A stretch of DNA of 64,000 bases from the NCBI RefSeq assembly GCF_030272615.1, contig NC_081409.1, forward strand, positions 530,012,291 to 530,076,290, in the 5' to 3' direction. The notes under the pieces are model-generated. The model searched no databases, was not told the origin of the DNA, and saw nothing but the letters and a program-made list of their open reading frames with translations. This DNA is from Cryptomeria japonica. Its lineage: Eukaryota > Streptophyta > Pinopsida > Cupressales > Cupressaceae. Positions 25,211-36,480 of this stretch are shown piece by piece. Numbering within the stretch: position 1 is the first letter of the stretch; the number at the start of each line of letters is the position of its first letter. The translations under genes and the position numbers were made by a program.

Positions 25211-26638
25211 ATTTGATGGCCATCTCTATACCACTATGCGAAAGTGCTCAACTGTTAATCTTCGCGACTTAGCGACTAGTGAGGTGGTGTCCAGGTGGAA
25301 GTTGAGGTGGCACTCGGGTGGATCATGTGGCAAAATAGAGGCTAACACTTGGTGACATTGTGGCATAAGAGAGATCTGCTCAAAGAGACTAAAGATCGTG
25401 CAGATCAAGGTAGATCAATGCTAGGTCTGAGATGATTTGATGGCTGTCGCTATGTCGCAATGGGAAGATGATCACCGAATACTCACCGTGACTTGGCGAC
25501 AAAGCACGTGCCGAAAAGGGTTGACTAAAGGGCATGCAGGTTCAAGATGGATCAATGATGGTCGTTGATCTGCTATGCAAAGATGATCGCCTGTTACCCA
25601 TCGCAGATCAGCGACTAATGAGATGGAATCTAGTGGCAGATGAAGTGGCTAACACGTGGTAGACAGGTAGCACCCAGATGGTGGCTAGCTGGATGTGCAG
25701 TCAAACCAAAGAGTGACCTATCGAACAAATCTTCTCATCGATGGATCTCTAAATGGATTCACTGAAGGCATTGATTTCATAAAAATAAAGGCATTGATGA
25801 AACTGCAGGTTCGATGAGACTTGTAAACGGCTCGGTGAGGAAGTAGTTTGAGTGAAAGAATGATATCCAATAGAACCAAGGTGATGTGGCGGTCTAGGTG
25901 GATCCATGAGCGGGCCGTAGGTTGATGCCTGGCAGGCCTAGCAGACAGGCGGTGCCTAGGTAGGTCTTAGAATGAATGAGGATGCACCACATGGTAGAGA
26001 GTAGATGAAGAACCAAGGTAGACAAAGTCTAGTGGCAGGTCCAAGTGGCAAGAGAGGTGGATCTCATGAGCTAATTAGTGGCTGACACATGGTGACATGT
26101 GGTAGAGGGGAGCAGATCAGTTGGGGTTAATGGTTGGATAGATCAAGGAAGATCAAATGGTGATATGAGAGATCTAATGGTGGTCACTATATTGTGATAG
26201 AAAGAAGCTCTCTAGTTATCCCTGCTACTTGGCGACAAAGCACATGCGGAAAAGTTGAGCAACTCAAGTGCTAAGGATCGAGCAGTTTGAGGACAGATGA
26301 ACGATCATTGCTATATCACAAGATGAAGATGCTTGCTGGTTATCTCCTATGACATAGTGACTGGCAAGGTGGTAGATGAGGTGGTCATCCAGGTGGGCTT
26401 AGAATGAATCAAGATGTGCCATGTGGCAGAGCGTAGAAGAAGAACTAGGATGGGCCCAAGTCCAGTGGCAGGACCAAGTGGCGATTAGGTGGATCCACAG
26501 GTGAAATAGAGGTTGACACATGACACAGATGGATAAGGAGTTAAGGAGTGAGTAGGTTGGAGCTGATCCAATGGTTGTCATTATTCTACAATGTGAAGAT
26601 GATCAACAGTTACCTATCACGGATCAGCAACAAAGAAA
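25211..26638. repeat. Degenerate dispersed repeats, six ~75-bp cores
   Basis: Six imperfect copies of a core like gatggtcgtcgctatatcgcaatgagaagatgatc...gttatcc...gcgacttggcgacaaag start near 25211, 25432, 25549, 26168, 26299 and 26563. A larger unit (agaatgaatgaggatg...ccagtggcaggaccaagtggc) is duplicated at about 25966-26130 and 26400-26570. It lies in what may be the 3' region or LTR of element B. Confidence 0.6.
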
Positions 26639-26764
26639 GGGTAAGTCCAGTGGTGGGTCCGGCCTAAGGTGAGATGGCAGTCATGTGGTAAGTCAGATGA
26701 TGGCTGGCTGGATACAAGAACAAACCAAATGGTGGGGCCCAACAAATAATTTTGTGGAAGTGCT

Positions 26765-27105
26765 ACCATTGGCTATCGGAACAACTGGTTTTACCCTACC
26801 CCGATGCCCGATGAGTTTGCATAAGGCCGAAAAGGAGCTATTGGATATCGGTGGAAGTGTTTTCCACCTACCCTGATATCCCGATGAGGTCGCTAGTGGA
26901 TTGGAGTGAGTCAGAGTACATGGTGGAGCATGTCATTAGGTATCAGCAAGACTAGTTTTTGTGTCACCCAATAACCCGATAGGAAAGTATACTATTGGGA
27001 GCGCGCCATCGGATATCACACTCTTGGGAGCGCGCCATCGGATATTGGCATGAGTGTTTTGACGCTATGCTGATAACCTAATAAGAAGGTGCACAAGTTG
27101 TAAAA
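26765..27105. repeat. Degenerate ATCGG...CCCGATGAG repeats, about 4 units
   Basis: Units of 70-95 bp pair a ggatatcgg phrase with a later taccccgat..cccgatgag phrase, so each can form a stem. Copies start near 26768, 26840, 26934 and 27025, and gggagcgcgccatcggatat is directly doubled at 26999-27049. Confidence 0.55.
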
Positions 27106-27573
27106 CTATCTATAGATGAGTGACTCAGTCCACGTGAACTTAGCATGAAATGATGAGAAGTTAGCAGTTTTGGAGGAGTTTTTCTTTCAGCTAGAGTCCT
27201 GATTTGGTGGAGAAATAAGAACACATATTTTTGGGAGCCAAAATTCTTTTTTTTGGAATTTTGAAAAGCTTACTTGTATAAGGGACTTTTTGCCACTTAG
27301 TTCTGGAGTTTTGGAGTTTATTCCTGTTCAGTACTAGAGATCTTTGCTCTTGTAACTCATTTTTTTTATGAATATTTTCAGATTTTCATGAGCATTATTC
27401 AAACTTTGTAATGAGAAATAATCCTTGTTTTCAATAAACAACCAAATCCTTCTCTTATTTTATGTGTTCTAAATGTTGTTGTGAATATTTTTTGGATGAA
27501 TTAGTTGTGATTATTATCAAATAATTCTTCATTTTATCTCTATTCCTTCAATGTTCAGTGCATGGTTAAGAAT
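27106..27573 (+). other. LTR-like tail (TATA and AATAAA signals) split by D
   Basis: A TATA-like tgtataaggg at about 27275 is followed about 160 bp later by tcaataaacaac at 27439. This is the spacing of an LTR promoter and polyadenylation signal. The sequence resumes after element D at 36481. It is probably the 3' LTR of element B, but no second copy is in the window to prove it. Confidence 0.4.
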
Positions 27574-27578
27574 ACTAT
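27574..27578. repeat. Left target-site duplication of element D
   Basis: ACTAT here and at 36476-36480, an exact 5-bp match flanking element D. Confidence 0.93.
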
Positions 27579-29653
27579 TGGTGCAGGAGCACCTAGTTGA
27601 GTAAAACTCCCATTTTTGAGTATTTAATGCTTTTATATTTTTAAATTCTTGTGTTAGGTTTATTATGTGGTTTTAGGTTTTTTTGGGTCATTTTGAGTGG
27701 TTTTGATCTCATTTTGGGCTCTAGAGATCAAGTTTTGCCTTTTAGGCCTTGAGTTGACAATTTTTGGCAAAAATGTGCAAAATTGACAAAAAGGTCTCCT
27801 AATGTCTTCAAGAGCATAGAAACATGTTTGTTAACTATTTTTAAGCATGTCTAAGTTGTTTATGCAAGTTGATAGTGCTAGGTTGTCAAAAATGCCTTTT
27901 TGAGCAAGAAAAGTTGTCAAAATTGTCATTTTCTTGCAAAATGAAGTTATTGAAGCCTCATGTCCATACTAGAGCTTGAAAACCAATTGGAGAAAATATA
28001 TAAGGCCTCCCTTTGCCTTGGAAAGGGTTGTTGATTGTGTTTACAAGAGAATCTTAATAGAAATTATGCTTTTTTGGCTTTTATGATTGTTTTTCCTTCC
28101 TTTTGAATAACAGTCCGTATTGTAGCTGTGCAAATCCATATTGTACCTTCTTGGAAGTTGAAATGTTGATGTAATAAAGTTTCCCATGTAATTATTTCAT
28201 TGGTTTTTCATTTCCAAGGTGTTTGTACAAAAATATTTGTAAACTATGTACCTGTTGCCCTACCAGAGGTTTGGAGTTGTAAAATGCATCAACTTGGTTT
28301 ATCCAGGTCTGGGATCCCTCCAATGGATTCTTCCAAGTTTATTCATGTGTATATAATGTACAAATCTTTCATTTTGTGCTAGAGAAGTGTTTGGAAGATG
28401 CACTTGAGTGAATACTACGTAACTATTTGTCATTTGGCTAGTAGCATGAAAAAAACTCAAAGTTTGCACTCAAAAGTAATTTGGGTGAGAAAATGAATGT
28501 GACAGTGGTTTGGACATTTGGCCAAGTGATTTGAAGCATCATCTTGGCTTGTTGGATTAGCTTGTTTTATCAAACATTCCTATTTTTTAAACAAACAGTG
28601 AGTTCATTGTTTTGTGAATGGTATTTGTAAAATGCTCATTGGAATGCTTCCAAAAGCATCATCCATGCCTTGTAAATTGAGAAGGCAATGTAATAGGAGT
28701 GACTCTAGTATTTTGTAAACCTCTTTGAGGTATTCTTCCTATACAAACTCTTCTTTATGTAGGTCTAAAGAGATGGCAGCAGTTGACTGGTAAAAGGCAG
28801 AAAAAGGACAAATTGCAGGGAAGAAATAGAGGAAGGTTCCTTATGATGTGGCAAAGGTCCTAAGCCATTGTGGAGGCTTGAAGAGTGGAGTTAGAGAGAC
28901 TTTCCAAAATTACTTGCTCCAAACCCTACCAAACCCTCCAAATATGCCACAAAAGGTGGACAGTCCTAAATCTGCACAAACAGTGGGCTAAACCTTGAAA
29001 ATATTTGAGCATAGACCCCTAAGACATCGTCCAAAACAAGAATGAGGGAGGAAATTCCCATCGTTGACCAGTAGGAGAAAAATAAGGCCGATTAGGCCTC
29101 CACGGGCTAGTAGCCCTTTGTTGCATAACACACAAAAATGACTATTTTTTTGTCAAGTGCATGAACCTAATGGCAAAGTGAAACTTGGGCTTATGAAACA
29201 TAGTGAGAACAATCCTAAGCACTCAAACAAGTGTTACTTGGGACCCTTAATCAGTGTGTTGCCTCATGTGGGGGTAGTTGATCTTAGTTGGTGAACTTGA
29301 GCAAGCTAAGGGTTAAAGACCTCAAACAAAATTGTGAGCATTCAAAGGTGAGTAATACCTTAATGTGGAAGACCCCTAGTACACTCTGAAACATAAGGCT
29401 GAAGGCCCCAAGAACCAGTAATGAGAATGTGTAGTTGGAAGGAATAAGAAATTTGAGTAGATCTATGCATGGGCGAGAGCCATCACCTAAAAGGGAGTTT
29501 ATTAGGCAAGTGAACCATGGAGTACTTGGCATTATAACACAAGATAGATTGTGTAGACAAACACAACAAACCCTACAAGTCCTTGGGTAATAAATTAATC
29601 CTTTTTTTGAGCAAATTAACCTTGTGAGAACTTTCCAAACAAGCTCCCTATCA
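27579..29653 (+). repeat. 5' LTR of element D (2075 bp)
   Basis: It starts TGGTGCAGGAGCACC and ends CTCCCTATCA. It matches 34313-36475, with about 8 differences in the first ~190 bases by eye. Confidence 0.95.
27997..28004 (+). promoter_or_regulatory. TATA box in 5' LTR of D
   Basis: TATATAAG followed by GCCTCCC, conserved in the 3' LTR at 34751-34758. It is the likely core promoter of the element. Confidence 0.7.
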
Positions 29654-29656
29654 TAG

Positions 29657-29668
29657 TAGTATCAGAGC
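29657..29668 (+). promoter_or_regulatory. Primer-binding site of D (initiator tRNA-Met, 1 mismatch)
   Basis: TAGTATCAGAGC, three bases after the LTR. It differs from the canonical TGGTATCAGAGC by one G-to-A transition. Confidence 0.9.
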
Positions 29669-29706
29669 CAACAAAAGATTCAGGAGGAAAGAAGCATTAG
29701 GCAAAC

Positions 29707-31794
29707 ATGGTGACCAATGCAAAACTGGCTAAGAAGGTTGAGGACAAAGAAAAGGAAAATAGGGTACTCAAAGAAAGATTAGATCAACTAGCAATGAAGC
29801 TAGCTGAAGTAGAAGTCAAAACTGAAGAGGTCCAGGATAAGGTTGGAGATCAGGGTAAAATGATGGCAATAGAGGATGAAGTCCCCATGCCCAACCCTGT
29901 CATTGAGCAAGAACCATTCTTGAAAGCCTTGAGAGCTATGAGTGGTAAGACCTTAGAAGGAGTGGCCCTTTTCAATGGGAAGATGGATCCAAATGCTCTA
30001 ATAGAGTGGATTGGGTTAGAAAACCATTTTGAGTGTGATGGAGTGACTGAAGCACAAAATGTTAAGGTGGCAAAATCAAGGCTGAGAGGGGCAGCCTTAA
30101 CTTGGTGGAAGTTCATCCAAGAGGAAAGGGTGAAAGTAGGTAAGCAACCACTAGCCACCTGGAAAGCAATAGTAGCCAAAATCAAAGAGACCTACCTCCC
30201 TAAAGACTATGAAGTACAACTTCATCGGAAAAGACAAAATTTGAGACAGAAAGACCTAGATGTTAGTAGCTACACTGAGGAGTTTCAAAAACTATGTATG
30301 AGATCCAGAGTAGTGGAGGATGAGAGTATAAAAGTGGCAAGGTATTTGAATGGGTTAAGATGGAACATCCAGGAAGAGATGAGCTTGTTATGCCCACAAA
30401 CCGTACACAAGTGCTATCAATTGGCACTTAAGGTGGAAGAGAAAGGTAGGAGGAAGCATGAACAAAACAATAGAGGAAGAGGTAGGGGAAGAGATGGTAG
30501 AGGCCATAGAGGCAGTTTTGGGGGAAGGAACATAGATCAACGATCCCAGGGAGAATCTAAACTTATTGAGCAAAGTGGGGATTCTGAGAGCAAACCCAAC
30601 TATAGGGGTAGGGGATCAAGCAACCCAAGTAGAGGTAGACCTAATGGACCAGGGAGAGGGTCCTACTTCTCAACCATGAAGTGCTATAACTGTCAAAAAC
30701 TGGGCCACCCTGCCTATAGATGCCCAAAGAATCCTAGTTCATCCTATGGAGCTGAAAAGAGGGTAAATTATGTTCAGGAAGATGGATGTAATACCAGAAC
30801 TTCAGCATTGAACCACCTAGCTTCAGAAGATGGTGAGAGTTTAATGATCAAAAGAGTGTTAATGACGAAGCCACATAGTACAGAGACCTCACAGAGAAGA
30901 ACATTGTTTAGGATTAAGTGTAAAATCATGGGAAAGGTGTGTAAGGTGATCATAGATTTAGGATCCACAGATAAGATCATATCAGAAGAAGCAGTAAGAA
31001 AATTGAAACTACTTAGGATACAACACAAGGAGCCATACAAAGTCACTTGGTTGAATAAGGGACAACATGTGTTGGTAAATGAGCAAGCCCGGGTAGATTT
31101 CCACATTGGGGGATATGTAGATAGGATCCTATGTGACATCCTTCCTATGGATGCTTGCCACCTGCTATTGGGTAGACCATGGCAGTTTGACCGAAAAGCA
31201 CAACATGATGGGGAAAGAAACTCCTATTCATTTCAGAAAGATGGAGTAAGCTATCAGATTCAATACCTCATTGAAGAAGGAGAGAGAAGAAACAAAGTAC
31301 CTAACATCTTGTTAGTGAATGAGAAAGAGTTCATAAAAACACTAGAAGAGGGAGAAGGAGTAGGATTTGCACTCATAGTAAAACCCAAGGAGGAAAAGGT
31401 AGAAAAGAAAGTTGAGATGCCATATGAGGTGCAGCAAATCCTTGATAACTTCAAACAAATAATCAGTGATGGTACACCAGTAGCCTTACCACCTTCTAGA
31501 GCCATTAGCCATCAAATTGACTTCATACCTGGAGCCTCTTTGCCCAATAAGGCAGCCTACAAGATGACCCCTGAACAAAATAAAGAGGTAGCAAGACAAA
31601 TACAAGAACTCTTAGACCAAGGGCTGATTAGGAAAAGTATTAGTCCTTGTGCAGTACCTACAGTGTTGGCACCTAAGAAGGGTGGAACATGGAGACTTTG
31701 TATAGATTCTAGAGTCATAAACAAGATCACCATCAGATACAGATTTCCCATACTTGGGATAAAGGACTTGATGGATTGTTTGGGGGGTGCATAG
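29707..31794 (+). pseudogene. gag-pol: Element D gag, protease and start of RT (695 codons open)
   Basis: A single frame opens at MVTNAKLAKK, 40 bp after the primer-binding site. Residues 1-50 form a charged coiled coil. The gag domain follows (residues ~85-245, with LTWWKFIQEER and SSYTEEFQKLC), then an Arg/Gly-rich basic stretch (~255-318) and a CCHC knuckle at ~326-339 (C-YN-C-QKLG-H-PAYR-C). The protease has DLG at ~417 where the family has D-S/T-G, a C-to-T change that should inactivate it. RT begins near residue 600 (IDFIPGASLPNKAAYKM, SPCAVPTVLAPKKGG). TAG at 31792, where CAG (Gln) is expected before YFSKIDLKSGYH, ends the frame. Confidence 0.92.
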
Positions 31795-34290
31795 TATTTC
31801 AGCAAGATTGATTTGAAGAGTGGTTACCATTAGATAAGAATCAAAGAGGGGGATGAGTGGAAGACAACTTTCAAAACAAATGAAGGTCTCTATGAGTGGC
31901 TTGTTATGCCATTTGGACTCTCTAATGCTCCAAACACACTCATGAGACTCATGAATGAAGTTTTACATTAATTCATAGGCAAATTTGTTGTTGTGTATTT
32001 ATATGATATGCTCATTTTCAATAAGACCAAAGAAGAGCATCTAAAACATTTAGCTATTGTTTTGAGAAAGTTATCTGATGAACAGCTAACCATTAATCTT
32101 GAAGAATGTGATTTTATGAGGCAAGAATTGGTCTATCTTGGTTTTGTTGTATCAGGAGGCAATCTGAAAATGGATCACTCAAAAGTGGCAGCAATAACCA
32201 GTTGGCCAACTCCTAAGACAACCAGTGATGTCAAAATATTTCATGGTTTGGCACATTTTTATAGGAATTCATCAGGGGATTCAGTTAGATTTGTGCTCCA
32301 ATGTTGGATACCATCAAAGGGGGTGTAAAGGTAAAGTTTTAATGGACAAGTGCAGCCGATAAGGGGTTTGAATTACTGAAAACTAAAGTAGCTACTCAAC
32401 CAGTGCTCATTTTACCTAGTTTTGATAAGCTTTTTACTATTGAATGTGATGCTAGTAATATTCTTGTAGGAGCTGTTTTAAGTCAACAAAATAGACTAGT
32501 TGCATTTTTAGTGAGAAGTTGAATGATGCAAATAAAAAGTACTCTTCCTATGATTTAGAAATTTATGCATTAGTACAAGCACTTAGGAAATGGAGACACT
32601 ATCTTCTTCCCAAAGAGTTTGTTGTATACACAGATAATCACACACTCAATTTCTTGAACTCACGGGATAAACTGAATTATAGGCATGTTAAATGGGTAGA
32701 ATACTTGCAAGCTTACACTTTCACTCTTAAGCATAAGAAGGATCAGTTGAATAAAGTAGTAGATGCTTTGAGTAGAAGGTTGTTAACTATTCATGACATT
32801 CAAGTTCAGAGCATTGGTATTGATAGTTTCAAAGACATGTATCCTACTGTTAATGATTTTGCTGAAGCTTATAAAGTTTGTCAAGATTTTGAGAATAACT
32901 TCCATGGTGTATATGCTGATTTCACTTTGCGGGATGATTTTTTATTTAGGGGTGGATAGTTGTGTGTTCCAAAGGGTTCTGTGAGAGAGAACCTCATTGA
33001 AGAGAAGCACAATGGGTGCTTAAGTGGACATTTCGGTCTCAATAAGACCTTAGAGCTAGTTCAAAGGTTCTATTATTGGCCTAAGATGTAGAGAGACATC
33101 AAGAGGTATGTAGAGCAGTGCTTGGTATGTTAGAAAGCCAAAGGTAATTCCTCTAATGCTGGTTTATATCAGCCTCTTCCCATTCCACATAGGCCTTGGG
33201 ATTGCATCAATATGGATTTTGTGGTAGGATTACCTAGAACTCAAGAAGGATTTGATAGGATTTTTGTAGTGGTTGATTGATTTAGCAAAATGGCTCATTT
33301 TATTCCTTGAAAAACAACACATGATGCAAGTCATATTGCTTATTTATTTTTCAAGGAAATTGTTAGAATACATGGATTGCCTACTAGCATTGTTTCAGAT
33401 AGGGATGTTAAGTTTCTTGGTCATTTCTGGAAAACATTGTGGAAGAGATTGGGTACTAATCTCTCTTTTGGTTCAGCTATCATCCACAAACTGATGGCCA
33501 AACTAAAGTTGTGAACAGGTCTCTTGGAAACATGCTTCGGTGCTTGACAAAGAAATATGGGCATAGTTGGGATCAGTTCATTCATCAAGCAGAATATGCC
33601 TACAATGACAGTGTTAACCGGTCTACAGGTAAAAGTCCATTTGAAGTTGTTTATGGAATGCATCCAAGGGGTATAATAGAGTTGAGGGATATCACTAACT
33701 TGTAGCATAAGAGTGGAACAACAAATGACATGGCTCTCTCCATGAAGGAGTTTCATGAGCAAGTGAGAAAAGCTCTCCAAGATACCTCTCAAAAAGTAAA
33801 GGCAAGAGTGGATGCTACAAAGAGAGATGTTCAGTTCTCCATAGGTGATTATGTGATGGTTAATTTGAACAAGGCAAGGCTACAAAAGGGAGTTGCAAGC
33901 AAACTTCAGATGAGGAGGATAGGCCCTTGCAAGATCTTGGCTAAGTATGGGTCTAATGCTTACAAAGTTGATTTGCCTACTAATGTTTCTTTGTCCCCCA
34001 TTTTTAATGTTGCAGATCTGATTTCTTTCAAAGGGCAGCCACCTAAGGAGATTCAAAGAGTTTCAGATATTTCTCAATCCCTTTCTGATCTATCTATCCC
34101 TTCTCTTTCTTTTCCCCAAGCTGAATAGGTTCTAGACTCCAAAATTCTCAAAAAGATAAGGAATCACACCTACATAGAGCATCACATCAAATGGAAGGAA
34201 TAGCCAATCTCAGAGGCCACTTGGATACCTAAAGCCAACTTTCAGAAAGTTGGCATTCCTTCTTCTTTTCTGCCTCAAGGAGTCACATGA
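31795..34290 (+). pseudogene. pol: Element D RT end, RNase H, integrase, chromodomain
   Basis: The RT frame continues past 31794 with further stops at SGYH-IRI and VLH-FIGKF. The catalytic motif reads YLYD (31996-32007) instead of YLDD. RNase H follows after a frameshift near 32330 (VYTDNHTLNFL, KDQLNKVVDALSRR at 32519-32790). The integrase has MDFVVGLP and [10 protein letters not shown], a 1-bp frameshift near 33475, and GQTKVVN, where Lys (AAA, 33505-33507) replaces the catalytic Glu. The C-terminus carries the SIGDYVMVNLNKARL and RRIGPCKILAKYGSNAYKVDLP stretches and a chromodomain-like end with TAG for Gln near 34201, finishing at TGA 34288-34290. Confidence 0.9.
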
Positions 34291-34300
34291 CTTCTTTGTT

Positions 34301-34312
34301 TTTGGGGGAGTA
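34301..34312 (+). promoter_or_regulatory. Polypurine tract of D
   Basis: TTTGGGGGAGTA directly before the 3' LTR. Confidence 0.85.
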
Positions 34313-36475
34313 TGGTGCAGGAGCACCTAGTTGAGTAAAACTCCCATTTTTGAGTATTTAATGCTTTTATGTTTTTAAAGTCTTGTGTTAGGTTGATTAT
34401 GTTGTTTTAGGTTGTTTTGGGTCATTTTGAGTGGTTTTCATCTCATTTTGGGCTCTAGAGATCAAGTTTTGCCTTTTAGGCCTTAATTTGACAATTTTTG
34501 GCAAAAATGTGCAAAATTGCCAAAAAGGTCTCCTAATGTCTTCAAGAGCATTGAAACATATTTTCTAAGTGTTTTTAAGCATGTCTAAGTTCTTTAGGCA
34601 AGTTGATAAGGCTAGGTTGTCAAAAATGCCTTTTTGAGCAAGAAAAGTTGTCATTTGGCTTGAAAAGTTGTCAAAATTGTCATTTTCTTGCAAAATGAAG
34701 TTATTGAAGCCTCATGTCTGTACTAGGGCTTGAAAAAAAACTAGAGAAACTATATAAGGCCTCCCTTTTCCTTCTAAATGGTTGGTGATTGTGTTTACAA
34801 GAGAATCTTAATAGAAATCATGTTTTTTTGGCTTTTATGACTGTTTTTTCTTTCTTTTGAATAACAGTCCGTACTGTAGCTATGCAAATCCATACTGTAC
34901 CTTCTTGGAAGTTGAAATGTTGATGTAATAAATTATCCCATGTAATTTTTTCATTTTTTTTTTCATTTGCAAGGTGTTTGTACAAAAAAATTTGTAAACT
35001 ATGTACTTGCTACCCTGCTAGAGGTTTGGAGTTGTAAAATGCATCAACTTGGTTGATCTAGGTCTGGGATCCCTCCAATGGATTCTTCCAAGTTGATTCA
35101 TGTGTATATAATGTACATATATTTCATTTTTTTCCAGAGAAGTGTTTGGAAGATGCACCTGAGTGAATACTATGCAAGTGTTTGTCATTTGGCTAGTAGC
35201 ATGAACAAAACTCAAAGTTTGCACTCAAAAGTAATTTGGGTGAGCAAATGAATGTGAGAGTGGTTTGGACATTTGGCCAAGGGATTTGAAGAATCATCTT
35301 GGCTTGTTGGATTAGCTTGTTTTATCAAACATTCCTATTTTTTAAACAAACATTGAGTTCATTGTTTTGTGAATGGTATTTGTAAAATGCTCATTGGAAT
35401 GCTTCCAAAAGCATCATCCATGCCTTGTAAATTGAGAAGGCAATGTAATAGGAGTGACTCTAGTATTTTGTAAACCTCTTTTAGGTATTCTTCCTATACA
35501 AACTCTTCTTTATGTAGGTCTAAAGAGATGGCAGCAATTGACTGGTAAAAGGCAGAAAAAGGACAGTGACAGGGGCAATTTACTATTTTCTCACTTGCTT
35601 TCCAAGTGTTTGTCATTTTGATTGCAAGGAATAAATAGAGGAATGTTTCTTATGATGTGGAAGAGGTCTTAAGCCATATTGGAGGCTTGAAGAGTGGAGT
35701 TAGAAAGACTTTCCAAAATTACTTGCTCCAAACCCTACCAAACCCTCCAAATATACCACAAAAGGTGGACAGTCCTAAATCTGCACAAACAGTGGGCTAA
35801 ACCTTGTAAATATTTGAGCATACACCCCTAAGACATTTTCCAAAACAAGCTCAGAGGAAATTCCCATCGTTGACCAGAAGAAGAAAAATAAGGCCAATTA
35901 GGCCTTCACGGGCTAGTAGCCCTTTGTTGCATAACACACAAAAATGACTGTTTTTTTGTCAAGTGCATGAACCCGATGGCAAAGTGAAACTTGGGCTTAT
36001 GAAACATTGTGAGAAAAATAATAAGAACTCAAACAAGTGTTACTTAGGACCCTTAATCAGTGTGCAGCCTCATGTGGGGGTAGTTGATCTTAGTTGGTGA
36101 ACTTGAGCAAGCTAAGGGTTAAAGACCTCAAACAAAATTGTGAGCATTCAAAGGTGAGTAATACCTTACTGCCCCTACATTCCCATGTAGAAGACCCCTA
36201 GTACACTCTGAAACATAAGCCTGAAGGCCCCAAGAACCAGGAATGAGAATGTGTAGTTGGAAGGAATAAGCAATTTGAGTAGATCTATGCATGGGTGAGA
36301 GCCATCACCTAAAAGGGAGTTTATTAGGCAAGTGAACCATGGAGTAGTTGGCATTATAACACAAGACAGATTGTGTAGACAAACACAACAGACCCTACAA
36401 GTCCTTGGGTAATAAATTGATGCTTTTTTTGAGGAAATTAGCCTTGTGAGCACTTTCCAAACAAGCTCCCTATCA
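34313..36475 (+). repeat. 3' LTR of element D (2163 bp)
   Basis: It matches 27579-29653 and ends CTCCCTATCA. It has small insertions relative to the 5' copy (for example near 35560-35630). TATA box at 34751-34758. Confidence 0.95.
34751..34758 (+). promoter_or_regulatory. TATA box in 3' LTR of D
   Basis: TATATAAG followed by GCCTCCC, same context as 27997-28004. Confidence 0.6.
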
Positions 36476-36480
36476 ACTAT
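36476..36480. repeat. Right target-site duplication of element D
   Basis: ACTAT, matching 27574-27578. Confidence 0.93.

Larger units (their letters stand above)
7700..27578 (+). mobile_element. Ty3/gypsy element B (OTA/Tat-like), split and decayed
   Basis: An old gypsy element begins inside the protease-RT linker at about 7700. Its gag, primer-binding site and 5' LTR are missing. RT and RNase H run to 9283, where element C is inserted; the integrase continues at 23004 and ends at 24085. The following 3.5 kb (repeats and a TATA- and AATAAA-bearing tail) is plausibly its untranslated region and 3' LTR, itself cut by element D at 27578. The RT wording (SNLVPVRKKNGEIRLCVDFR, YLDD) and the integrase end (VYGKEARFPI) fit the non-chromodomain OTA/Tat branch. 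The right boundary is not established. Confidence 0.65.
27579..36475 (+). mobile_element. Ty3/gypsy chromovirus element D, 8.9 kb, complete
   Basis: It has LTRs of 2075 and 2163 bp, exact ACTAT target duplications, a near-perfect initiator-Met primer-binding site, and gag-PR-RT-RNase H-integrase followed by a chromodomain-like end (IEHHIKWKE...EATWIPKANF). The RT wording (PSRAISHQIDFIPGA, SPCAVPTVLAPKKGG) fits the CRM/Reina-related chromoviruses; the exact clade is not certain. It carries premature stops and altered catalytic residues in protease, RT and integrase, so it is inactive. Confidence 0.95.
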
